From assembly GCA_017461665.1 (NCBI GenBank), contig JAFTXI010000009.1, positions 1 through 64,000 of the forward strand: a stretch of DNA of 64,000 bases. The letters are read 5' to 3'. Numbering within the stretch: the first letter of the stretch is position 1; each line of letters starts with the position of its first letter. Source of the DNA: Bacteroidales bacterium. Lineage in GTDB: Bacteria > Bacteroidota > Bacteroidia > Bacteroidales > F082. Below are positions 33,772 through 41,805 of this stretch, one piece after another. The translations under genes were made by a program, and so were the position numbers. The notes beneath the pieces were generated by a model. The model was given only the letters and a program-made list of their open reading frames with translations, did not search any database and was not told the DNA's origin.

Positions 33772-34128
33772 ATGAAAATATTTTTAACATTATTAGGAAT
33801 CATATCGCTTGTGTTAGGTGTCATCGGGATTTTCTTACCTTTGTTACCTACTACCCCATTATTGCTTTTGTCGGCTTGGTGTTTTTTTAGAAGTTCAAAG
33901 AAGTTATACGACAAGCTCATCAACAGCAAGCATTTAGGCACATATATAAAAAACTTCAGAGAGAACAGGATTATCCCTCTGAAGACTAAAGTTTATATCA
34001 TTTCATTATTATGGCTAAGTTTGCTTTATTGCATCTTCTTCGTTGCCAACGGAATGCTTTGGCTTCAGATCTTGCTCGCCATAATATTAATAGGAGTGAC
34101 TATTCATATTCTTTCGTATAAAAGTTAA
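33772..34128 (+). CDS. DUF454 (YbaN) family inner-membrane protein
   Basis: 118 residues. The DUF454 signature is clear: GIISLVLGVIGIFLPLLPTTPLLLLSAWCFFRSS, then HKxxG-like KHLGTYIKNFRENRIIPLKTK and two more hydrophobic helices. These are small integral membrane proteins of unknown function. It ends 17 bp before the convergent fucosidase gene. Confidence 0.85.
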   Translation: MKIFLTLLGIISLVLGVIGIFLPLLPTTPLLLLSAWCFFRSSKKLYDKLINSKHLGTYIKNFRENRIIPLKTKVYIISLLWLSLLYCIFFVANGMLWLQILLAIILIGVTIHILSYKS

Positions 34129-34144
34129 AGAACAATAGTCAAAT

Positions 34145-35902
34145 TCACAAGGAAATTTTAAACACCCATGCCGCATCGCTTTTCAAATCGTTGTATTTCA
34201 ATGGCATAGTGTCGATTATCATTTTGCCGTTTTCGTATTTCCATGGTAAGACTTTCTCACATCCGAGCATTCTAACGATAGTATTTTCTTTGGGTTGCTC
34301 AATTTCCAAGACAAGTTCATCCTGCGGATATTCTATCGCAATGGCATATAAGTCAGAGCCTTTTGTTGTGTAACATACGTAAGGTTGCTCACATTTATAT
34401 TCAGCTCTAAAACCATCTAAAGGTTTTAAAATAAATTTTGCCATATTTTTTGAAGAGGCGAAAAGTCGCATCATCGCATCGATGTTTTTCTCTTGATATT
34501 CAACTCTAATTGCGTATGGCTCACCCGCTTTCAATTTAATTTTACCTGACGTAGAATTCCAATTTTTCGCTTGATCAGCATCGCTCTGTTGCTCGTTGGC
34601 TTTTGCAGGATTATAGTCTATTATCACTTTATCGTCAACTATAACTTTAACATTATCATCGACTTCTACTTCAAAGGTATAAGTCGATGTCTTTTCAGGA
34701 ACGAAGATTCCGTTCCAGGTAGCGCTGAAGTTGTCGTAGCTTATCGACTTGTCGGGCGAGTTACGATGCCAGTTGAAATCTATCACGGAGTCCATTCTGT
34801 TGAAAGTCACTTCTTTCATCTCGTAGAATTTTGAATAAGGACGCGTCTCATATATAGCTTCGCCATTTATTTCCAACCACTTACCGAGGTCCAAAAGTCG
34901 TTCTTGTTGTATCATAGGAATAATTCCGTCTGCTGCTGGTCCGACGTTAAGAGTCATACCGCCGCCAGCTGCCACTGTCTTAGCGAAGTGACGTATCAAT
35001 TCTTTTGAAGAGAGATAGTTGGAGAGCGGCTCGTTGCGATTCAGTCCGAAAGATCGACCTATGCCGCGGCACTCAGCCCAAGGTCTGTCGGTCTGCGTGA
35101 TGCCCGCGCTATATTCCGGAGTGCGGAAACCATATTGAGCGCCGTGCCCCCAACGGTCGTTGACGATAGCCTCCTCGCCTACTGTGTTGTAATACCACGC
35201 GATGAGTTCTGCCGAATGCCATTGCTCAGCGGAGTTACGCCACTCGCCATCGGCAAAGATGATAGAAGGATGATATTTCAAAACAAGTTCCTTAAACTGT
35301 GGTATCATGTGATTATCAACGTAATTTGTGATAGAATCGTCCGGATCGACATACCATCGGTGCATTGGATTCGTCCATTCTGGGAGTGAATAATAAAATC
35401 CCATCTTAAGACCTTCGGCACGCACGGCGGAAGTCAGTTCAGAGACGATGTTACGTTTCGGTCCGCCCACGACGCTGTTCCATTCGGGAGAATAGTTGCT
35501 GTCCCAGAGACAATAACCGTCGTGATGTTTTGTTACGAGAAGTACATATTTGGCGCCACTTTTCTTGAACAACTCAGCCCAATCTTCAGGATTCCAAAGC
35601 TCAGCTTTAAACATTTTATCGAAGTCGCGATAGGAGAAATCCTCGCCGTAGTTTTTCTTTTGGAAGTTGACACGTGTAGAGTCGTTGTTCATCAAGCCGC
35701 TATAATACCATTCGGCGTAGCCCTCGTTTGAAGCGTAAGCTGGCACTGAATAAACGCCCCAGTGAATGAAGATTCCTAATTTCGCGTCGCTAAACCATTG
35801 AGGATAACCGCGTTGTTGTAAAGATTCCCATGTTGGCTCTACTTTCTGAGCAAAAGTTGATAATACTAAGAAGCATAATAATAAGGTAAAGATTTTTTTC
35901 AT
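34145..35902 (-). CDS. GH29 alpha-L-fucosidase with inserted PA14 domain
   Basis: A 585-residue secreted enzyme with a signal peptide (cut after TFAQ). The GH29 barrel includes GIFIHWGVYSVPAYA, YVLLVTKHHDGYCLW and the nucleophile region SIIFADGEWR (Asp at about 217). From about residue 375 to 475 a PA14-like beta module (ATWNGIFVPEKTSTYTFEVEVDDNVKVIVDD) is present, a likely carbohydrate-binding unit. A final C-terminal beta domain follows. It releases terminal L-fucose from glycans such as mucin or plant polymers. No SusCD pair is nearby. Confidence 0.9.
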   Translation of the reverse strand: MKKIFTLLLCFLVLSTFAQKVEPTWESLQQRGYPQWFSDAKLGIFIHWGVYSVPAYASNEGYAEWYYSGLMNNDSTRVNFQKKNYGEDFSYRDFDKMFKAELWNPEDWAELFKKSGAKYVLLVTKHHDGYCLWDSNYSPEWNSVVGGPKRNIVSELTSAVRAEGLKMGFYYSLPEWTNPMHRWYVDPDDSITNYVDNHMIPQFKELVLKYHPSIIFADGEWRNSAEQWHSAELIAWYYNTVGEEAIVNDRWGHGAQYGFRTPEYSAGITQTDRPWAECRGIGRSFGLNRNEPLSNYLSSKELIRHFAKTVAAGGGMTLNVGPAADGIIPMIQQERLLDLGKWLEINGEAIYETRPYSKFYEMKEVTFNRMDSVIDFNWHRNSPDKSISYDNFSATWNGIFVPEKTSTYTFEVEVDDNVKVIVDDKVIIDYNPAKANEQQSDADQAKNWNSTSGKIKLKAGEPYAIRVEYQEKNIDAMMRLFASSKNMAKFILKPLDGFRAEYKCEQPYVCYTTKGSDLYAIAIEYPQDELVLEIEQPKENTIVRMLGCEKVLPWKYENGKMIIDTMPLKYNDLKSDAAWVFKISL

Positions 35903-36261
35903 TTTTTTATATTTTTATGTCAACAGACAACATTTTTACAAAAATACAATTTTATTAAGTATAGTTAACAAAAAGTGTAAAATTCACATTTTTATTAAGT
36001 ATTGTTAACAAACCTGTCGACTAAGACAAATACTACACTAAAAACAAAAATATCTAAGCTCTTATTATTACATTTTTTATACTTCTTAATTCTCAACCTA
36101 CATTGTCAGAAGAAGAAAATGTCTCAATAATGCTTTATTTCATCAAGATAAACGAAAGTACAACTTGCTGATAATCTCATATAAGACAACATATTATTTG
36201 TAAAAATTCTCTACCAATATATATGTGTAATATTAAAAGAATAGATTTGCAACAGAATATC
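35903..36261. other. Gap between fucosidase and C10 protease genes
   Basis: 35948-36010 holds a duplicated TTATTAAGTAT(A/T)GTTAACAAA segment about 47 bp apart, next to the fucosidase start. 36097-36121 is a 25-bp sequence repeated exactly at 40161. No gene or RNA is evident in the rest. Confidence 0.45.
36097..36121. repeat. 25-bp direct repeat, left copy
   Basis: Identical to 40161-40185 (begins CCTACATTGTCAGAAG). The pair brackets the C10 protease, barrel protein and ncRNA genes. Confidence 0.7.
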
Positions 36262-36267
36262 AATAAT

Positions 36268-36300
36268 CAAAGAGGTCGACTAAAGATTTAGACGACCTCC
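36268..36300 (-). terminator. Terminator of the C10 protease gene
   Basis: Stem GAGGTCG (36272-36278) / CGACCTC (36293-36299), extended by CTAAA/TTTAG pairs in the loop, with TTTGATT downstream on the minus strand. Confidence 0.75.
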
Positions 36301-36321
36301 TACTTTCTATTTTATGTTAGA

Positions 36322-39102
36322 TTAGTTTTTTATTATACGTCTGTACGTTTCCCCATTTTTATTTTTGATTTTAATTATGTAGGTTCCACTATTATAATTT
36401 GAGAAATCAATGATTTTATTATAAAAGTTAGATTCTCGAAAAATAACAACACCTAAAATGTTAACAATTGTTAATTCTTCTATTTCAACATCATCTTCTA
36501 TAAACAGATGATTATCTATTGGATTTGGATAAAGTTTTAGAGAAGAAGCAAATTCAGCAATTCCTTCTCCTAAAGTATTTGCACACGCCTCATCCGATTT
36601 GTCCGATTCCAAATTATTTTTAATAGCTGTAACCATATAACAATACTCTGTATCATATTCTAAGTCGTTATCGGTATAATTTGTATTTGAAACATTCGTT
36701 AGGAAAGTACCATCACGATAGACTTTATAAGCTGTTGCATTATTAACAGGATTCCATGTTAATATTATAGATGATGTGCTAAGTGGATTAGCGACAAGAT
36801 TTTCAGGAATATCAAGTGGTGTTTCTGTTGAAACTCTATCAATCTCAACCTGCAATTTATATGTTCCGGTCATCCCTGAAAAATATGGCGAAACAGCAAA
36901 ATATATTGTTGCTCCTTCATTTAACGTAATGTTATTGTCCATTTCATCATCGTATGGTTCGGAATAATCACCGCCATCAATTGAATATGAGAACATAGCA
37001 TCAACAGTGTAGTTTATTTCGTGAGTATATTCATCAAATAATCTGGCTGTTATTTCATAATTATATCCGTCCTGCAAAGTTATTTTATAATAATCCACAT
37101 CATTACCAATATGTAAGTTTGCGTTAACTGTATTAATTGTTGACTGATTATTATTCCAACTTACATTTAAATTATATGCTGTATTTTGCGTATTATTACT
37201 TTCGTATGAATCCGGAGAAATATCCTGCGCCTCAACAATTACTGATATAGGATTTGGATAATCGGAAGCACCAGCATAATACCAGGAATTAGAACCTTCT
37301 TCTCTATAATTTACAGAAAGATAATAAGTACCAGGTTCTGCGGCAATAATTCCATCAAAAGTTAAACCGCCCGTAAAATGGTAATTATATGGCAATTCTA
37401 TTTCGATTTCCTGAATTGTTTGGACATAACTGCCATCGATGTTGGAAAGAGATAATCTCACATCTCCATAAAAAGTATCATAGTCTGTGTTTAGTACGTC
37501 AACATTTATAGTTGCCATACTTCCATTTTCCAACGTCCCGTTGTCCGAAAGAATTGTAAAATTGGAATTAACTTCAATGTCGGAAGAGTAATAAACCTCG
37601 AACATAGCATAATTCAAATAATCCCCATCATCAATGCGAATCCAATTGCCTAATTGTGTTCCGTAGAAAAGCATCACTTGATGTAATCCTGGAACAAACG
37701 CCATATTACCCTCGTTATAGAAATAAGCCTCATTATAATATCCTCCTTGAAGTTCTCCTTCACCTATTTGGATATAATCCACGAAATTACCATCTTCGTC
37801 GAAAACCGCAGCACACATATAACCTTCAAAAGTTGCATTTCCCATATTCGCTATATCTGCATATAGTTCTATTTCACTTCCAAACCATATTTCGTCTTCC
37901 ATATATATGTCTGAATATAATTGAAGATCGAAATTATGCTGCGACATATCATTAGGTTCTATGCCAATAAATGCGTATTGGTTATGTGAATAATCATGAT
38001 TCATAATATTGTAATGGCCGTCATTACTTCCGCCCCAACCCCAATTAATATGAAAATAATCATTATTGTCATAACCATCACAAATAAAAGCGTGACCACC
38101 ATCACCACTCGATCCGCCGAGAAAAATAGGTCTGTCATTATCTAATTCATTTTTCAATGAATTTATCCAATCATAATAATTAGAATCATCAATTGGATTA
38201 ATGGAATTTTTATAATCAAAATAGGAACATAAAGCATTTAGGACATTAACCCCCAATGCTCCACTTCCTCCTGTTTCTGCAACTCCATAATTCATATCAA
38301 CACTTACACCGCAATGGTACATAAGTGTCGCTACAGCTTCTATCTGTTCGTATGAACTAGAATAATTTAAGGTATTAGGCATATTGTCCCAATCGTAATA
38401 TGTTGCTCCGAAGTTTGCCGACAATGTTCCGTATTTTTCATGATTGTAGGAATGGAAACCAACGCCTCTTTCCGGATATTCCCAGTAATTCATTATCTGA
38501 GCCATCGCTGTTGCTACACATCCCGTAACAGTTAATTCATCATAATCATAATCGTAAGGACAATAATCATTATAATAAGGATACTGGTTCCATTGTGTTT
38601 GAATCAGAGGATAAACCTGTTTATCGTCACTCCTGTTAACAAATCTTCTGTTTCCTCTCGACAACAATTCTTTCCATTGTTCTTGAATATCGGCATTGGG
38701 TGTTTTTTTGTTATCAATAGCATATTGAATCTGCTTGTTGTAAGAATCCAACAATTCTTTTGTGTTAGGTCCAATATTATCGATATTAAAATTTCCATTT
38801 GTTGAATATCCCAATATCGGAGTCACGGCGTCATCACCAGAAACGATAACCCAACCTTGATTGTCGTTGAGATTGAAGATATAGAAATTATCGAAATTTA
38901 ATGACTTTGTTGAGATATTTATCAGTTCCAATGACTTATACATTCTCAACTCTTTACCACTTTTTGTAACATAAGTATGTTTCTGAGCCATAAAATTTGT
39001 TGCAACTTTCGTAGCTTTTTCAATAGGAACATATTCTGCATGAAGGTTAATACTTATAGATAGCAGAAGTAATGACGTAAGTAGAAGTTTTAATGTTTTC
39101 AT
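36322..39102 (-). CDS. Secreted C10 (streptopain-like) cysteine protease with FN3 and T9SS domains
   Basis: A 926-residue protein. Signal peptide (cut near LHAEY), streptopain-type propeptide (about 24-160), then the C10 domain with catalytic Cys195 in TGCVATAMAQ and His337 in GGHAFICDGYD, followed by INWGWGG. Long beta-sandwich regions come next, including a pre-peptidase-like piece (about 640-760). A fibronectin III domain (SSIILTWNPVNNATAYKVYR) and a T9SS sorting domain (LYPNPIDNHLFI ... GTYIIKI) complete it. It should mature outside the cell and degrade host or food protein. It is autonomous with its own terminator. Confidence 0.92.
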   Translation of the reverse strand: MKTLKLLLTSLLLLSISINLHAEYVPIEKATKVATNFMAQKHTYVTKSGKELRMYKSLELINISTKSLNFDNFYIFNLNDNQGWVIVSGDDAVTPILGYSTNGNFNIDNIGPNTKELLDSYNKQIQYAIDNKKTPNADIQEQWKELLSRGNRRFVNRSDDKQVYPLIQTQWNQYPYYNDYCPYDYDYDELTVTGCVATAMAQIMNYWEYPERGVGFHSYNHEKYGTLSANFGATYYDWDNMPNTLNYSSSYEQIEAVATLMYHCGVSVDMNYGVAETGGSGALGVNVLNALCSYFDYKNSINPIDDSNYYDWINSLKNELDNDRPIFLGGSSGDGGHAFICDGYDNNDYFHINWGWGGSNDGHYNIMNHDYSHNQYAFIGIEPNDMSQHNFDLQLYSDIYMEDEIWFGSEIELYADIANMGNATFEGYMCAAVFDEDGNFVDYIQIGEGELQGGYYNEAYFYNEGNMAFVPGLHQVMLFYGTQLGNWIRIDDGDYLNYAMFEVYYSSDIEVNSNFTILSDNGTLENGSMATINVDVLNTDYDTFYGDVRLSLSNIDGSYVQTIQEIEIELPYNYHFTGGLTFDGIIAAEPGTYYLSVNYREEGSNSWYYAGASDYPNPISVIVEAQDISPDSYESNNTQNTAYNLNVSWNNNQSTINTVNANLHIGNDVDYYKITLQDGYNYEITARLFDEYTHEINYTVDAMFSYSIDGGDYSEPYDDEMDNNITLNEGATIYFAVSPYFSGMTGTYKLQVEIDRVSTETPLDIPENLVANPLSTSSIILTWNPVNNATAYKVYRDGTFLTNVSNTNYTDNDLEYDTEYCYMVTAIKNNLESDKSDEACANTLGEGIAEFASSLKLYPNPIDNHLFIEDDVEIEELTIVNILGVVIFRESNFYNKIIDFSNYNSGTYIIKIKNKNGETYRRIIKN

Positions 39103-39148
39103 TTCTTTAAAATTTAGATGATTAATTCTTATTACTTAAGCGATATTC

Positions 39149-39727
39149 TTAGAAAAGTTTAACACCCAAATGAATTAGGAAAGAAACAGCATCTGTGGCA
39201 AAAGAACGGGAAGTATAACTATTATAATGGTAATAAGATGATGTCGTTAACTCTCCAAACAAATATATTCTGTTAGGGAATTTACCTCCCAAACGGACAC
39301 TTATTCCTGTTGCCTCCCAACCTGGAAGTAAATTAAGTCCACCGCCGAGCATGATTCCTGATTCATTTCTAAACCTGAACATAGTCCAAGCACCAAATAC
39401 TGCATTTTGTGGCTTAATCAAAGGTTTTGTTTCGGCAATGACGTTGGATTGTGCGGGTGTTTTTTGTTCTTCGTTTATGGAGTGAAAGATGTCTTTTTCT
39501 CCATTTTGATATTTTATCATGAAAATGTTGTTTTTTTGCTCGGTGTAAGTAGGCCCATCTTGATTGCTCCATTTTTTGTACTCAATTTCAGAGCTTCCTA
39601 CTTTAACGATTTTTGCTTCAATCTCATTTCCATTCGATAAAATGATTACATCTTGTGAGAATAGATTTGCTGTTATGCCACATAATATCATGCAAGCAAT
39701 CAGCGAGAAAAATTTTAATGTCTTCAT
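39149..39727 (-). CDS. Secreted protein with small beta-barrel-like C-terminus
   Basis: 192 residues, signal peptide (cut after LFSQ). Residues 26-82 match a motif common in Bacteroidetes envelope proteins: IILSNGNEIEAKIVKVGSSE, IEYKKWSNQDGPTY and IKYQNGEKDIF. The rest alternates strands (GIMLGGGLNLLPGW, SVRLGGKFPNRIYLFGEL) and ends in KLF with a terminal Phe, as outer-membrane proteins do. It is too short for a full large barrel. It is located just upstream of the C10 gene on the same strand, with 46 bp between. Function unknown. Confidence 0.6.
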   Translation of the reverse strand: MKTLKFFSLIACMILCGITANLFSQDVIILSNGNEIEAKIVKVGSSEIEYKKWSNQDGPTYTEQKNNIFMIKYQNGEKDIFHSINEEQKTPAQSNVIAETKPLIKPQNAVFGAWTMFRFRNESGIMLGGGLNLLPGWEATGISVRLGGKFPNRIYLFGELTTSSYYHYNSYTSRSFATDAVSFLIHLGVKLF

Positions 39728-39781
39728 TACTTTAATGTATTTGTTAATAAATGTGTTAAAAGTTTATCGTAATTCAGACAT

Positions 39782-40064
39782 AAAAAAAGCGTGAAACTTC
39801 TATGCCCGTTCCACGCATCAAGGCTCTCGCATTGCCTTCTAAGTCAGAACGAGCAACGCCGAAGCCCACGCAATATGCACAAAACATACAACAATATTGT
39901 ATGTTCATATAAACATATCCGTAGCAATCTCCTTCGTTGCCTTGTCTTTGACTTAGATTATTTTTCAAAATTTGCGAGATTTTGATACGTCAAAACAAAG
40001 CGTCAAGCAGACGCAATTCATTATGTCACCCTTTACCTTACCCACTTTTGGGCTTCGGCAAATG
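39782..40064 (-). ncRNA. Structured ncRNA of about 283 nt, Bacteroidales-1-like
   Basis: The minus strand has a -7 box TATATTTG (40071-40078), several hairpins, a long-range 8-bp helix (39839-39846 with 39949-39956, CTAAGTCA/TGACTTAG), an internal perfect 9-bp hairpin (39883-39891 with 39897-39905), and a terminal hairpin GCGTGGAAC / GTTTCACGC followed by seven T (39782-39788). Further 5-6 bp hairpins (GCGTC/GACGC, TTTTGA/TCAAAA, AAGGC/GCCTT) fill it. No protein is credible on either strand. Promoter plus terminator plus order-specific structure fits the described Bacteroidales-1 RNA class; the assignment is from memory and unverified. Confidence 0.65.
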
Positions 40065-40160
40065 GTGGCGCAAATATATAAAATATTTGTAATTGATTAT
40101 ATGTGATGTTGTTTTTTCCAAAAATATCACATTGCCGACAAAAATAAATCATTAGAAACC

Positions 40161-40185
40161 CCTACATTGTCAGAAGAAGAAAATG
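40161..40185. repeat. 25-bp direct repeat, right copy
   Basis: Exact copy of 36097-36121, about 4 kb away. Confidence 0.7.
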
Positions 40186-40252
40186 AATTTTAATGCAAGT
40201 TTTAGAAAAATCAAAGAACTTTAAATTCTGATGAATGTGGAAATTCTCCACT

Positions 40253-40299
40253 GGACACATTCAATGTGTCCTTACAATGATAGGCGTATGCGATACGCC
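40253..40299. terminator. Two adjacent hairpins downstream of the exonuclease gene
   Basis: GGACACATT/AATGTGTCC (40253-40261 with 40263-40271) and GGCGTAT/ATACGCC (40283-40289 with 40293-40299) are both perfect. They probably end the minus-strand unit finishing at 40310, though no strong T-run follows. The first resembles the ACACATTGAATGTGTC hairpin at 5104. Confidence 0.45.
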
Positions 40300-40309
40300 A
40301 CTACAGTTA

Positions 40310-40840
40310 TCAAAAAATCTCCATTGCGATGTGGGCGCAGGCTTCGGCGTCGGCGAGGGCGTGGTGATGATGCGTTAGGTCGAAACCACAATGTGCTGCC
40401 ACTGTATGTAGCTGATGGTTCTCTAAATCGGGAAAGACCTTTACGGAATTTCTGTAGGTGCAATGAAACTGATAGTTTGGATATTTCATCTTGTAATGAG
40501 CGAAACAAGCTTTGAGGCATCGCTCGTCGAAGCTCTTGTTGTGAGCCACCAAAGGAAGATTCTTAACGAGTTTTGATGCTTCGCGCCACACTTCTGGGAA
40601 AAGCGGAGCATCGTCGGTGTCTTCTTTCTTTATCCCATGAATCTTGGTGTTCCAATAACAATAATGGTTTGGCACGGGTTTTATCAGACTATAAAAACTA
40701 TCCACAATCTCCCTATCTCTGACAATGACGATTCCCACGCTGCACGCGCTTCTGATGTCGCCGTTTGCCGACTCAAAGTCGATGGCTGCGAAGTCAGGGA
40801 GATTGGGTATTATATTCTGATTGTTAGACGATTCCGACAT
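40310..40840 (-). CDS. DnaQ-like 3'-5' exonuclease (DEDDh)
   Basis: A 176-residue exonuclease domain: AAIDFESANG (D-x-E), KIHGI, AHNKSFDERCL (second Asp) and HHALADAEACAHIA (His and last Asp). All four metal ligands are present. The size fits a stand-alone DNA polymerase III epsilon-type or Exo X-like nuclease. It follows the 103-residue gene with a one-base gap, so they are cotranscribed. Substrate unknown. Confidence 0.9.
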   Translation of the reverse strand: MSESSNNQNIIPNLPDFAAIDFESANGDIRSACSVGIVIVRDREIVDSFYSLIKPVPNHYCYWNTKIHGIKKEDTDDAPLFPEVWREASKLVKNLPLVAHNKSFDERCLKACFAHYKMKYPNYQFHCTYRNSVKVFPDLENHQLHTVAAHCGFDLTHHHHALADAEACAHIAMEIF

Positions 40841-40841
40841 C

Positions 40842-41153
40842 TTATTCTTTTATCTCTGCGTGGAAAATATCTATCTCGTCGTCTTCAAACATACATTCCG
40901 TGGTGTAATATTGTCCCGGTTTGTCGTCGTCTTGGAAAAGCAACAGCGTCACTTTTTTAAACTTCAAAGGCTGCTGCCTCTCTGATACTTGCTGTACCTT
41001 CTCGTATGAGATGCCTTCAATCTTCAACATTTTCAACAAGGCCGCCAAGTCCAAGTCGACGTTGAGGAAAATATCTTCGTCGCCTTCTTTCCAAGCGATA
41101 CTGATAACACCTGTCGTGTATAATTCAAAGTTTTTTATTTCTACTGCTTTCAT
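40842..41153 (-). CDS. Hypothetical 103-aa protein upstream of the exonuclease
   Basis: The start MKAVEIKNF (41153) is chosen; an upstream ATG at 41180 would lie inside the intergenic palindrome. The protein is acidic and mixed alpha/beta (ISIAWKEGDEDIFLNVDLD ... VTLLLFQDDD ... EIDIFHAEIKE), with no family I can name. The one-base spacing to the exonuclease gene indicates cotranslation, so it may be an accessory subunit; this is inference. Confidence 0.6.
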   Translation of the reverse strand: MKAVEIKNFELYTTGVISIAWKEGDEDIFLNVDLDLAALLKMLKIEGISYEKVQQVSERQQPLKFKKVTLLLFQDDDKPGQYYTTECMFEDDEIDIFHAEIKE

Positions 41154-41166
41154 AATAATAATTTTA

Positions 41167-41193
41167 CGTAGAGACGTCACTCTTGTGGCGTCT
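41167..41193. repeat. 27-bp GTAGAGACG palindrome, intergenic copy
   Basis: CGTAGAGACGTCACTC...GTGGCGTCT between the HAD gene and the 103-aa gene; 26 of 27 bases match the in-gene copy at 1780-1806 (opposite strand). Confidence 0.7.
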
Positions 41194-41198
41194 TTAAT

Positions 41199-41801
41199 TT
41201 ATCCAATTAATTCTTTTAAATCTTTTTGCAATTTTTCTGCATTAACGAATAAGATACCTTTCATTCCCAATGCAATCGCGCCATTTACATTTTCTAATCT
41301 ATCGTCGATGAACACAGACTCTTCAGCTTTAAGATTATAACGTTCCAATAATAATTTATATATTGCAGGGTCTGGTTTCAGAAGTTTCTCGTCGCCAGAG
41401 CATACGATATTGTCTATCAACGAGAAGATTGGATATTTTTTTAGTACGACAGGAAGTGTCTCGCCCGACCAGTTTGTCAATCCGTATATCACGGGGAACC
41501 CGTTTTCTTTCAACGATTTGATAAGGTCGTACATTCCTGGAATCTCCTCTCCCATCGTCTTCATCCACTCTTTATGGTATAATCTGATAGCACCTTCATA
41601 TTCCGGAAATTCTGCGATACGTTCTTGTACTGCAATCGCAAAGGGCTTGCCTTTATCCATCTGCGCATTCCATTCTGTGTTACAGACGTTTTCAATAAAC
41701 CAATTCGATTTTTCTATGTCGTTGAAATATCCGTCAAAAAGATAATGCGGATTCCAATCTACGAGCACACCACCAAAATCGAAAACAATATTTTTTATCA
41801 T
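41199..41801 (-). CDS. HAD family phosphatase (YihX-like)
   Basis: A 200-residue haloacid dehalogenase-type hydrolase. Motif I is VFDFGGVLVDWNP, followed by a helical cap, motif II (YGLTNWSGE), motif III Lys in LLKPDPAIYK, and motif IV VFIDDRLENV. This matches YihX-like sugar phosphatases (for example alpha-D-glucose 1-phosphate), but substrate cannot be fixed. It begins 4 bp after the stop of the acyl ligase fusion, so the two form an operon. Confidence 0.88.
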   Translation of the reverse strand: MIKNIVFDFGGVLVDWNPHYLFDGYFNDIEKSNWFIENVCNTEWNAQMDKGKPFAIAVQERIAEFPEYEGAIRLYHKEWMKTMGEEIPGMYDLIKSLKENGFPVIYGLTNWSGETLPVVLKKYPIFSLIDNIVCSGDEKLLKPDPAIYKLLLERYNLKAEESVFIDDRLENVNGAIALGMKGILFVNAEKLQKDLKELIG

Positions 41802-41805
41802 AAGT

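Noticed and set aside
39774..39968. Minus-strand 64-codon frame with Cys-rich peptide
   Set aside because: It lies wholly inside the structured ncRNA, and promoter, helices and terminator explain the sequence better than a protein.
36097..40185. Composite transposon or integrated element bounded by the 25-bp repeats
   Set aside because: No transposase, integrase or terminal inverted repeats inside; kept only as a repeat observation.
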